A stretch of 15,753 nt of DNA, taken from assembly GCA_945872375.1 (NCBI GenBank), contig CAMBYR010000018.1, positions 1 to 15,753 on the forward strand, in the 5' to 3' direction. A model generated the notes under the pieces. That model ran no database searches. It saw nothing but the letters and a program-made list of their open reading frames with translations, and was not told where the DNA came from. Below are positions 1 to 6,625 of the stretch, piece by piece. How positions within the stretch are numbered: position 1 is the stretch's first letter; each line of letters opens with the position of its first letter. Source of the stretch: an uncultured Blautia sp. GTDB taxonomy: Bacteria > Bacillota > Clostridia > Lachnospirales > Lachnospiraceae. A program made the position numbers and the translations under genes.

Positions 1-21
1 TTACAGACAGGAACTTCCAGT

Positions 22-48
22 GTATTATCTGAAAGAATCCACATACTA
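22..48 (+). promoter_or_regulatory. Possible sigma-G-type (forespore) promoter of the SASP gene
   Basis: CATACTA at 42-48 matches the sigma-G -10 consensus (CATnnTA). A GTATT at 22-26 could be the -35 element, but the spacing of 15 bases is shorter than usual and its last base is off consensus. The predicted start site near 55 would give a leader of about 40 bases before the SASP start at 96. The assignment rests mainly on the -10 match and on the spore function of the gene. Confidence 0.4.
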
Positions 49-95
49 ACACTGCAACACCAAAACAACACATCATAACCAAGGAGGAAATGAAT

Positions 96-326
96 ATGTC
101 AAACACTACTTCTTCTAACAAAGCAGTTGTACCTGAGGCAAAAGGCGCATTAGACCGTTTCAAATTCGAAGTCGCCAATGAACTGGGCGTACCGCTTTCT
201 GATGGATACAACGGAAACCTTACCTCCAAACAGAACGGTTCTGTGGGCGGCTATATGGTCAAGAAAATGATCGAAGCGCAGGAAAGACAGATGTCTCAAG
301 GACAGGGCGGACAGAGCCAGATGTAA
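96..326 (+). CDS. Alpha/beta-type small acid-soluble spore protein (SASP)
   Basis: SASPs of this family coat and protect DNA in the dormant spore and are degraded by the protease GPR at germination. The 76-residue product has the family's two conserved blocks: KFEVANELGVPL (about residues 24-35), containing the expected GPR cleavage point after the Glu of KFE, and NGSVGGYMVKKMIE (about residues 47-60). The tail is Gln/Gly/Met-rich, as is common. AGGAGG at 82-87 lies 8 bases before the ATG at 96. The ATG at 90 is only 2 bases from it and is rejected. The gene stands alone, convergent with the TPM gene, and has a sigma-G-like -10 box upstream. Identity at family level is secure; which paralogue cannot be told. 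Confidence 0.95.
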   Translation: MSNTTSSNKAVVPEAKGALDRFKFEVANELGVPLSDGYNGNLTSKQNGSVGGYMVKKMIEAQERQMSQGQGGQSQM

Positions 327-389
327 CCGGACACCCGGTCAGGATGAGAAAAATGCCTCCAGCCGCGGAGGAATCCATGTAAAGACGCA

Positions 390-438
390 GAAAGCACCTC
401 TTTATAACTGATATCAGTTACAGGGAGGTGCTTTCTTT
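390..438. terminator. Hairpin terminator between convergent SASP and TPM genes
   Basis: GAAAGCACCTC (390-400) is the exact reverse complement of GAGGTGCTTTC (425-435). Inside lies a second perfect palindrome, TAACTGATATCAGTTA (405-420), so the stem can extend through a small internal loop. The plus-strand side is followed by a short T-rich tract (436-438). Two smaller hairpins precede it: ACCGG/CCGGT (326-330/335-339) and CCTCC/GGAGG (356-360/367-371). It probably ends both converging transcripts. No long U-run is present on the minus-strand side. Confidence 0.7.
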
Positions 439-442
439 CAAA

Positions 443-1240
443 TCAGAATTTTCCGCTGCTTCCGCCATGCGTGGAGCCGGAAGAGCTGGTATGGGTACTG
501 CTTCCGGAGCTGTCGGAATCACGCTCGATTCTTCTGGTCGTTGTAAAGCGATTTACCAGATGATCCATATTTCCCGTCATCGCCTGACTTCCCGGCACCA
601 TATAATCCATGGCTGCCGGTTTTCTCCGTACCGTTTTCAGTTTTGACTTTTTCCCGAGTGCGATGATAAGCGCAATAAGGAGACCTATGCCGAGATCCCC
701 GAAAATCCATACAGGGGAAACACCCTCTTTCGGAAGGTTGCCTGAATCGTAGGGTTCTCCTTTATTTGCCTGCGTCATAAAATCATCGCAAAGTTCTGCA
801 AAGGTAAGGAACGATTTTGCGTATTCCCCATCGGTAAGCAGAGGTCTGAATTTTTCTTCCATATAATCCAGCCCGGCATCGGTAAATGCCGTGATTCCGA
901 AGCCATGGGTACTGATACACCAGTCACGGTCCTCCATACTCACCAGGAGCAGGATTCCATCTCTGTCATCCCCGTAGCCGTAGCCGTTTTCCATGAAATA
1001 CACATCTGCATAATCCACAACCGTTTTTCCACCCAGGGAATTGACTGTTACAACCACGGTATCCATTGCCTGACGATCGCTGATCTCCGACAGCTTCTCC
1101 TGCAGCTCTGCTTCCTCCGCGTCTGTCAGAAGATCCGCCTCATCCACCACATGAGTGAGCTCCTCTTCGGCAAGGATCTGAATCGGCAATGCAAACATCA
1201 GAAGAACGGCAATCACAGCAGCATAAATTCTTTTCTTCAT
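443..1240 (-). CDS. TPM-domain membrane protein (YgcG/YdjH-like)
   Basis: The 265-residue product starts with a signal peptide or anchor (residues 1-24, ending QILA). A TPM domain follows (about 27-158), recognisable by HVVDEADLLTDAEEAEL, an acidic YGYGDDRDGILLLV segment and STHGFGITAFTDAGLDYM. A membrane segment lies at 177-196. The short C-terminal region ends in a Ser/Gly/Thr/His-rich tail (about 241-265), typical of YgcG-like proteins. The TPM domain should therefore face outside and the tail the cytoplasm. TPM proteins are linked to membrane or photosystem maintenance; enzyme activity is not established. AGGAGG sits 8 bases before the ATG, and the gene lies 16 bases after the zinc-ribbon gene, as the last gene of the operon. 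It matches YdjH of the Bacillus pspA-ydjGHI cluster in architecture; orthology is inferred. Confidence 0.85.
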   Translation of the reverse strand: MKKRIYAAVIAVLLMFALPIQILAEEELTHVVDEADLLTDAEEAELQEKLSEISDRQAMDTVVVTVNSLGGKTVVDYADVYFMENGYGYGDDRDGILLLVSMEDRDWCISTHGFGITAFTDAGLDYMEEKFRPLLTDGEYAKSFLTFAELCDDFMTQANKGEPYDSGNLPKEGVSPVWIFGDLGIGLLIALIIALGKKSKLKTVRRKPAAMDYMVPGSQAMTGNMDHLVNRFTTTRRIERDSDSSGSSTHTSSSGSTHGGSSGKF

Positions 1241-1256
1241 ATTCCCGTCCTCCTTC

Positions 1257-2336
1257 CTAAATCAACGCAATGATCCACATCAGAGCGTAGATGACCGCTC
1301 CGATGATCACGCCTCTGGTAAGCACATATTTCCAGAACGCACCGCTTTCAAACGGAAGATCTCCTACCATTTTTCCGGTCTGTCCGTTCATGGCAAAAAG
1401 GTAGTTGTCTCCCCTCCATGTGGTGCTCAGAAGCCATACCGGATAAAGAGCATACAGGTATCTGCTGTTTTCCATACGGATCTGGCTGCTTTCCGTTGTC
1501 ACGGAGCTGTAGCCCTGAACCGTATCCCGGAACACATCTTCCGCACTTTTCTTCATTCGCTCTGTAGCCCGGCTGAACCGTTCTTCCATGTTTACATCAT
1601 AGCGGTCTGCCAGATATCCGGCCAGATACGCCGGCTGAAATGGAACCGCATCCTTGAAATCATATGGTTCTATAGACTCCATCAGCGTGTCATCCATTTT
1701 CCGGGATCCATCGGTCGGAATATGCTGGAAAGCGATTTTTCCACTTCGGAATACATCAAAGATCTCATGCTCCGTATATTCTGTATCGCCCTTTTCCCAC
1801 ACTTTCACCCGCTCTGCCTTATACCGGATATTCGCATACACATCGGCATCAAAGAGCCAGAACGGAATATATACACCCTTGATTTCGTCAATATGGTTTT
1901 CTTCCCGGAAAATCCCCGGCATAAATGTCTTTCCGGTAAGATGCTTCTGATATGCCGCTTTTGCTGCTTTTTTGTCCAGTTTAAAGGGGATGATATAGTC
2001 CGGGCGAAGATCTCCGGAAAACTGTCCCTTCATCACTACCTTGTTTCCGCAGTAAGGGCAGGCTGTGGCGCCGGTTGTTTCCTCCGCGATGATCTCGCCG
2101 CCGCAGGATTCGCAGACATACACACGCATGCCATCGGTTTCTCCTTCCTGCCACCGGCCGTCTCCCACTGCCTCCCAGGATGCTTCTTCCGTACCTTCCT
2201 GTTCCCCGGAGGAACTCTGATATTCCTCAATGCCGATTTCCGTGTCGCAGTAGGGACACTTCAGCTTCTGACTGGCGCTGTCAAATTCCATGGCACCGCC
2301 GCAGGCAGGACATTTGTATTCCATCACATCAGCCAT
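1257..2336 (-). CDS. Double zinc-ribbon, membrane-anchored protein (YdjG-like)
   Basis: The 359-residue protein begins with two four-cysteine zinc ribbons: C9/C12 with C27/C30, and C75/C78 with C93/C96. A low-complexity acidic linker (about 38-70) separates them. A large soluble region follows (about 105-330) with VYIPFWLFDADVYA and YALYPVWLLSTTW segments, and a hydrophobic anchor closes the protein (about 336-358). Such proteins are often annotated as TFIIB-type zinc-ribbon or PriA-like; the latter is misleading, since no helicase motif is present. AAGGAG at 2345-2350 lies 8 bases before the ATG at 2336, supporting this start over the Met at residue 5. It sits between the SPFH and TPM genes and resembles YdjG, which in Bacillus helps recruit PspA to the membrane. 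The role here is inferred from context. Confidence 0.85.
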   Translation of the reverse strand: MADVMEYKCPACGGAMEFDSASQKLKCPYCDTEIGIEEYQSSSGEQEGTEEASWEAVGDGRWQEGETDGMRVYVCESCGGEIIAEETTGATACPYCGNKVVMKGQFSGDLRPDYIIPFKLDKKAAKAAYQKHLTGKTFMPGIFREENHIDEIKGVYIPFWLFDADVYANIRYKAERVKVWEKGDTEYTEHEIFDVFRSGKIAFQHIPTDGSRKMDDTLMESIEPYDFKDAVPFQPAYLAGYLADRYDVNMEERFSRATERMKKSAEDVFRDTVQGYSSVTTESSQIRMENSRYLYALYPVWLLSTTWRGDNYLFAMNGQTGKMVGDLPFESGAFWKYVLTRGVIIGAVIYALMWIIALI

Positions 2337-2371
2337 AATTATTACTCCTTCTCAATTCAGGTGCCGTATCT

Positions 2372-3775
2372 TCAGATCATATCATCTGCCGTAATCGGAT
2401 CTCCGCATTGCGGGCAGAACTTCGGGACATTGGTGGGATCTGCCGGTTCCCATCCGCATTTATCACAGCGGTATCCCCTTGCCTGTACCGGCTTCGGGCT
2501 TCCGCATTCCATACAGAATTTTCCTTTATTGACAGCACCGCATTTACAGGTCCAGCTGTCCTCTGCAGGCTTTGGTGATCCACAGTTCATGCAGAACTTT
2601 CCGGTATTCTGTGTACCGCATTTACAGGTCCAGGAAGCTTGTGGCGCCGGTTTCTGGCTTCCGCAGTTCATGCAGAATTTTCCGGTATTTTTCGTACCGC
2701 ATTTACAGGTCCAGATACCTTCTGCCGCGCTCTGTGCAGCCATTCTCTGCTGAGCCTCCGCTTTCTGCTGTGCACCCATCTGGAACAGGCTCTGCGCATT
2801 CATTCCGCCTGCCTGAGAAGCCATGCCCATTCCCATAAAGCCCATCATCGCACCGTTTTTATTGGATGCTGCCATCTTCATGGCATCTGCCTGTGCGCCT
2901 GTGAGCGTAGCGGCTGCCATGGTAGGATCTCTCATAATGGCTGTTCTCTGAGCCTCTTTGATCATCTTTGCATCTTCTTCCGGAAGGGTTACCTGATTTA
3001 CACCGACAGAAACGACTTCCAGACCGCGAAGTCCTGCCCATTTTTTGCTCAGTGCCTCATTCATGGCATCTGCAAGCTCTGTCACATGTCCCGGAAGAGC
3101 GCTTGGGCGAATGCCCAGTTCAGAAATTTTACCGAATGCAGGCTGAAGAGCTGTGAGGAACTCTGATTTCAGCTGGCTGTCCAGCTGGCTTCTGTCATAG
3201 GTCTGGGAAACATTTCCGCATACGTTGGTATAAAACAGGATCGGGTCTGTGATCCGATAAGAATACACGCCATTGCAGCGCACAGACACATCAATATCCA
3301 GTCCGATATTCTGATCCACCACCCGGAAGGGGATCGGGCTTGCCGTACCGAATTTATTGTCCATCAGTTCCCGTGTGTTGATATAATAAACTCTCTGGTC
3401 CTTTCCTGTATCGCCTCCAAAACTGAATCTTTTTCCAATACTCTGGAAAGACTGCATAATGCTTTCCTTCAGATCGCCGGTAAATATACTTGGTTCCGTG
3501 GAGATATCATAAACGTATTCCCCGGGTTCCGCACAGAGATCCACAACCTTTCCCTGCTCCACAATCAGCATACACTGTCCGTCTGCTACCGCAATCACGG
3601 ATCCGTTGGAAATAATATTTTCGTCACCTTTTGTATTGGAAGAACGTTTTCCTGTTTTTTTTCTCCCTTTTACCACCAGAATATCCTGGTCGATTGCATC
3701 ACAATAAAAGAATTCCTTCCACTGATCTGCCAGAACACCTCCCGCTGCACCTATTCCAGCTTTTAATAATCCCAT
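2372..3775 (-). CDS. SPFH-domain protein with four C-terminal zinc ribbons (YdjI-like, 'virion core' family)
   Basis: Starting at the ATG at 3775, the product has 467 residues. An SPFH/YdjI-type domain covers about residues 12-290, with DQDILVVKG near its start. A Met/Ala/Gln-rich stretch follows (about 285-352). Four zinc ribbons end the protein: three near-identical CxC-x8-CxxC units (C357/359/368/371, C384/386/395/398, C410/412/421/424) and a fourth of a different type (C437/C440, C454/C457). AAGGAG at 3783-3788 lies 7 bases before 3775. The frame stays open upstream to 3874, but the operon's -10 box lies inside that extension, so the longer start is rejected. SPFH proteins form membrane-associated oligomers; the Bacillus relative YdjI works with PspA. 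As the first gene of the operon it probably provides the scaffold; this role is inferred. Confidence 0.88.
   Translation of the reverse strand: MGLLKAGIGAAGGVLADQWKEFFYCDAIDQDILVVKGRKKTGKRSSNTKGDENIISNGSVIAVADGQCMLIVEQGKVVDLCAEPGEYVYDISTEPSIFTGDLKESIMQSFQSIGKRFSFGGDTGKDQRVYYINTRELMDNKFGTASPIPFRVVDQNIGLDIDVSVRCNGVYSYRITDPILFYTNVCGNVSQTYDRSQLDSQLKSEFLTALQPAFGKISELGIRPSALPGHVTELADAMNEALSKKWAGLRGLEVVSVGVNQVTLPEEDAKMIKEAQRTAIMRDPTMAAATLTGAQADAMKMAASNKNGAMMGFMGMGMASQAGGMNAQSLFQMGAQQKAEAQQRMAAQSAAEGIWTCKCGTKNTGKFCMNCGSQKPAPQASWTCKCGTQNTGKFCMNCGSPKPAEDSWTCKCGAVNKGKFCMECGSPKPVQARGYRCDKCGWEPADPTNVPKFCPQCGDPITADDMI
2489..2713 (-). repeat. Three tandem zinc-ribbon coding repeats in the SPFH gene
   Basis: Three copies of a 26- to 27-codon unit encode WTCKCG, then an N-x-GKFCM-x-CGS block, then KP. 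The shared plus-strand 10-mer CATTTACAGG recurs at 2541, 2619 and 2700, i.e. offsets of 78 and 81 bases. Similarity extends over most of each unit at DNA level, pointing to fairly recent internal duplication. The number of units may therefore vary between strains. Confidence 0.9.
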
Positions 3776-3841
3776 AACTCTTCTCCTTTCTGCAGATTTG
3801 CATATTATCCGCCAGCGTGCAAATTCGCCCTGTTTTGATTC

Positions 3842-3870
3842 ATTATACCAGACAATCATACCGATTGCCA
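3842..3870 (-). promoter_or_regulatory. Extended -10 promoter of the SPFH/zinc-ribbon/TPM operon
   Basis: On the minus strand TGGTATAAT (3850-3842) is a perfect extended -10 element. At 17-base spacing the -35 position reads TGGCAA (3870-3865), a weak match, as expected for an extended -10 promoter. Transcription should begin near 3835, giving a leader of about 60 bases. No separate stress-sigma-factor signature was recognised. Confidence 0.7.
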
Positions 3871-3890
3871 TCACATTTTAATGCATAACA

Positions 3891-3941
3891 GAAAAAAGGA
3901 GGCAGTTCAAGGACTGAGTAGTTCCTGAACTGCCCCCTTTT
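3891..3941 (-). terminator. Strong intrinsic terminator of the DUF6465-like gene
   Basis: On the minus strand, GGGGGCAGTTCAGG pairs with the downstream half CCTTGAACTGCCTCC, with two mismatches near the stem's middle and top. A run of six T follows (3897-3892). It lies between the stop of the DUF6465-like gene and the promoter of the SPFH operon, separating the two units. Confidence 0.88.
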
Positions 3942-3976
3942 GCAACGACCTCGTCTTTTCCGTCCGTATCATCAGA

Positions 3977-4366
3977 TTATAATCCGATAAATCCGGTAAT
4001 ATCTTCGTTGATTACATAATGTGCGCCATTATCTTCCGGCTTGATATATACTTTCAGATCATGTAAATCTTCTGCTTTTTTGCCCATCTCTTCTGTCCAG
4101 ATTTTTTTGATATTCTCTACAACGTCCTTAGCATATACCTCCTTGCCCCAGAACTGAACATAAACCTCTGTATTAACGACTGCCTTCTTTGCAGCAGTTT
4201 TTCTTGTTGTGGTTTTCTTAGCGGCTGGTTTTTCGGCTGGTTCAGCAACGGCTTTTACAGTAGTTTCTTTTGCTGCAGTTTCAGCTTTTACTGTTTTTTT
4301 CACAGCAGCTTCCTTTACTTCTGCAGTCTTGGTTTCTGCCTTCTTTGTCATTCTCTTTGTAGCCAT
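3977..4366 (-). CDS. DUF6465-like protein with Lys/Ala-rich histone-H1-like tail
   Basis: The 129-residue protein has two parts. Residues 1-64 are almost entirely Lys, Ala, Thr, Glu and Val, with repeated AAKK/TTRK/TAAKK patterns like histone H1 or bacterial nucleoid-associated tails; they are probably disordered. Residues 66-129 form a compact domain with EVYVQFWGKEVYAKDVVENIKK and a DLKVYIKPEDNGAHYVIN segment, which I associate from memory with DUF6465 of Clostridia. No catalytic motif is visible. A good AAGGAGG precedes the ATG. The gene is monocistronic, with a promoter at 4394-4443 and a strong terminator. Nucleic-acid binding is plausible from the tail but unproven. The tail's low complexity could also reflect surface or polyphosphate interaction. 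Confidence 0.82.
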   Translation of the reverse strand: MATKRMTKKAETKTAEVKEAAVKKTVKAETAAKETTVKAVAEPAEKPAAKKTTTRKTAAKKAVVNTEVYVQFWGKEVYAKDVVENIKKIWTEEMGKKAEDLHDLKVYIKPEDNGAHYVINEDITGFIGL

Positions 4367-4393
4367 TTCGTAGCCTCCTTCAAATGTAAAACA

Positions 4394-4443
4394 ATTATAA
4401 AGATTACGCCGAATAGGATACTACGATTTTTTTGCTTTGACAA
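4394..4443 (-). promoter_or_regulatory. Promoter region of the DUF6465-like gene
   Basis: Two candidates are visible on the minus strand. TTGTCA (4443-4438), 17 bases, TATCCT (4420-4415) has good spacing and a five-of-six -35. A perfect TATAAT (4399-4394) lies nearer the gene but lacks a clear -35. Either or both may be used; the second leaves a leader of only about 20 bases. Confidence 0.5.
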
Positions 4444-4495
4444 GCAGATATTTCCTGAAAACATCTTTTTTATGCACTTTTTCCAGTGTTTTTCC

Positions 4496-4568
4496 GTTTT
4501 CTGAAGAAAACAGATGGCAATTTCACGGAATTATTTTCAGAAAACAGCGTAAAAAATCAGTTAATTCC
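4496..4568. repeat. Nested inverted repeats in the recG 3' intergenic region
   Basis: The 204-base gap between recG and the DUF6465-like gene holds several overlapping repeats. These are a tight hairpin GTTTTC/GAAAAC (4496-4501/4506-4511), a longer pair TTTTCTGAA/TTCAGAAAA (4497-4505/4536-4544), and GGAATTA/TAATTCC (4527-4533/4562-4568). GAAAACAG also recurs directly at 4506 and 4540. The first two pairings exclude each other. No clear U-tract follows, so a recG terminator is possible but not shown. Confidence 0.45.
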
Positions 4569-4570
4569 AT

Positions 4571-6625
4571 TTATATTCCCAGGTTTTCCAAATCTTCTTT
4601 CATATAGGAAAAAAGTTTTTCTTTCAGCAGGGTGTTCTGCGGCAGAGAAAGATCGGGGTCCAGGGCAAGAATTTCTCCGGCTGCTTCGCTGGCCATTTTC
4701 AGGATATCCGCATCCCGATAGATATCTCCGATCTTAAATTCCATAAGCCCGCTCTGCCTGATTCCAAAAAGATCTCCGGGACCCCGAAGCTTCAGATCTT
4801 CTCCCGCAATATAAAATCCATCGTTGGATTTATTCAGGATCTCCAGTCGTCTGGACGTCTCCTCCACATCATTTCCCTGCACAAAAATGCAGTATGACTG
4901 ATGCTCTCCTCTTCCCACACGTCCGCGAAGCTGGTGAAGCTGTGCAAGACCAAAACGCTCCGCATTTTCCACCATCATTACCGTGGCATTTGGCACATTG
5001 ACCCCCACTTCCACGACCGTCGTGGATACCAGAATCTGATTCTCTCCGGAAGCAAACTGTTCCATAACCTGATTTTTTTCTTTTGCCTTCATTTTTCCAT
5101 GAAGGAAGGAAATCTGTATATCCGGGGGAAAGATTTCTCGCAGTTTTTTCGAATAATCCAGTACGTTTTCCGCATCCAGCCCCTCGCTTTCCTCCACCAT
5201 GGGACAGATGATATACGCCTGACGGCCTTCCCGCACCTGCTTTTCTATAAAAGAATATGCCTTTGGGCGATAAGAGGTTCCTACTACACAGTTTTTTACA
5301 GGAAGACGTTTTGCCGGAAGCTCGTCGATCACAGAAATGTCCAGATCGCCGTATAAAATGATCGCCAGTGTCCTGGGGATGGGCGTTGCACTCATGACAA
5401 GCACATTGGGGGGATTTCCCCTTCTGCTTAAAGCCTCTCTCTGTTTGACTCCAAATCTGTGCTGTTCATCCGTAATTACCAGTCCGAGACGATGATAGGA
5501 TACTTTTTCCTGGATGAGTGCATGGGTCCCGATAATGATATCCACACTTCCGGATGCAATTTCCTCATAAAGCATTCTTTTTTCTTTTATAGTGCAGGAA
5601 CCGGTCAGCAGAACAGCCCGGCAGGAAAGCCCCTGCTCTTCACACAGCTTCCCAAAGGCCTCGAAATGCTGGCGGGCCAGAACCTCTGTGGGGACCATCA
5701 GCGCCGACTGACACCCGTTTTCCGCTGCCATGATCATGGCAAGAAATGCAAGGATCGTTTTTCCGCTTCCCACATCTCCCTGTACAAGGCGCGACATCAG
5801 CGCCTGGCCGGAAAGATCCCTTTCGATCTCATGCCAGGCATTTTGCTGTGCATTTGTCAGACGGTAAGGGAGATTTTCCATGATCTGCTCCGTGGTCCAG
5901 GTTTTTTTCATGGGAAATGTATTTTGCGCTGTTTCCGTTTTTTCCTTTAAAAGCTGCACTGCCAGAATGAACAGCAGGAATTCGTCAAATACCAGCCTTT
6001 TTCGTGCGACCAGAAGCTGTTCCTTTGATTCCGGAAAATGGATGGTCCGAAGGGAAAAATTATAGTCTGCAAGCTGCAGACGTTCCTTCATTTCCTCCGG
6101 CAGATATTCCGGCTGAAGCTCCTGTTCCTTCAGGACCTCTTTCAGCAGTTTTACGATCATCTTATTGGATAATCCCGCCGTCAGACTGTAGATCGGCTGA
6201 AGGCTGTGAAGAATTTCTTCATAGGCTGACAGGGTAAAGATCTCCGGATGTTCCATCTGAAGCTTTCCCTGTTTTTTTACAACTCTTCCGCGAAAAACAA
6301 ACGAAGCGCCCTTTTTCAGGGTGCTCCTGAGATATGGCGCATGAAACCAGGTCAGCGGCAGACGTCCTGATGCATCTGCCGCTGTTGTGGTAATGATCTG
6401 AAGATTTCGTACCTGATTTACATAGACTCCCGTAACAACGGAAGCCTGAATGGCTGCAACCGTTCCCTCGCAGACTTCCCCGATGGGAACCGGTGCTTCA
6501 TAAGAATCGTAGTCTCTCGGATAATATCTCAGAAGATCGTCCGTATCGGATATGCCGATCTTCTGAAACAGTTTTTCCGTTTTTTCGCCTACGCCTTTTA
6601 ATTGTCGAAGTGGTTTATTCATCAT
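4571..6625 (-). CDS. recG: ATP-dependent DNA helicase RecG
   Basis: RecG remodels stalled replication forks and branch-migrates recombination intermediates. The 684-residue length is normal for the family. The N-terminal wedge/OB part covers about residues 1-200, with an early helix-hairpin-helix-like LKGVGEKTEKLF. The helicase core shows Walker A GDVGSGKT (283-290), motif II DEQH (386-389), motif III SATPIPRTL (412-420) and motif VI QLRGRVGRG (565-573). The GEDLKLRGPGDLFGIRQSG block follows (608-626). The ATG at 6625 shares one base with the TAA of the FakA gene (TAATG) and no clear Shine-Dalgarno precedes it, so translation is probably coupled. An in-frame ATG follows directly at 6622. It is the last gene of the YloU-FakA-RecG operon. 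Confidence 0.97.
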   Translation of the reverse strand: MMNKPLRQLKGVGEKTEKLFQKIGISDTDDLLRYYPRDYDSYEAPVPIGEVCEGTVAAIQASVVTGVYVNQVRNLQIITTTAADASGRLPLTWFHAPYLRSTLKKGASFVFRGRVVKKQGKLQMEHPEIFTLSAYEEILHSLQPIYSLTAGLSNKMIVKLLKEVLKEQELQPEYLPEEMKERLQLADYNFSLRTIHFPESKEQLLVARKRLVFDEFLLFILAVQLLKEKTETAQNTFPMKKTWTTEQIMENLPYRLTNAQQNAWHEIERDLSGQALMSRLVQGDVGSGKTILAFLAMIMAAENGCQSALMVPTEVLARQHFEAFGKLCEEQGLSCRAVLLTGSCTIKEKRMLYEEIASGSVDIIIGTHALIQEKVSYHRLGLVITDEQHRFGVKQREALSRRGNPPNVLVMSATPIPRTLAIILYGDLDISVIDELPAKRLPVKNCVVGTSYRPKAYSFIEKQVREGRQAYIICPMVEESEGLDAENVLDYSKKLREIFPPDIQISFLHGKMKAKEKNQVMEQFASGENQILVSTTVVEVGVNVPNATVMMVENAERFGLAQLHQLRGRVGRGEHQSYCIFVQGNDVEETSRRLEILNKSNDGFYIAGEDLKLRGPGDLFGIRQSGLMEFKIGDIYRDADILKMASEAAGEILALDPDLSLPQNTLLKEKLFSYMKEDLENLGI

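Noticed and set aside
1..78. Open plus-strand frame from the window edge ending with TAA at 76-78
   Set aside because: About 25 codons, no recognisable domain, and it overlaps the SASP promoter; chance openness is as likely as the tail of an upstream gene.
1257..2336. PriA-like helicase annotation for the zinc-ribbon protein
   Set aside because: Only cysteine pairs are shared; no Walker A, DExH or other helicase motif is present.
2489..2713. Regularly spaced repeats considered as a CRISPR array
   Set aside because: Units are 78 and 81 bases, in frame, and encode zinc ribbons; there are no unique spacers.
1722..2753. 343-codon plus-strand frame with repeated FMQNFPV / PHLQVQ units
   Set aside because: The repeats are the antisense image of the tandem zinc-ribbon codons; it crosses two real minus-strand genes and has no start signals.
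3776..3874. 33-residue extension of the SPFH protein
   Set aside because: Contains the operon's own TATAAT box upstream of a clear AAGGAG-ATG start at 3775.
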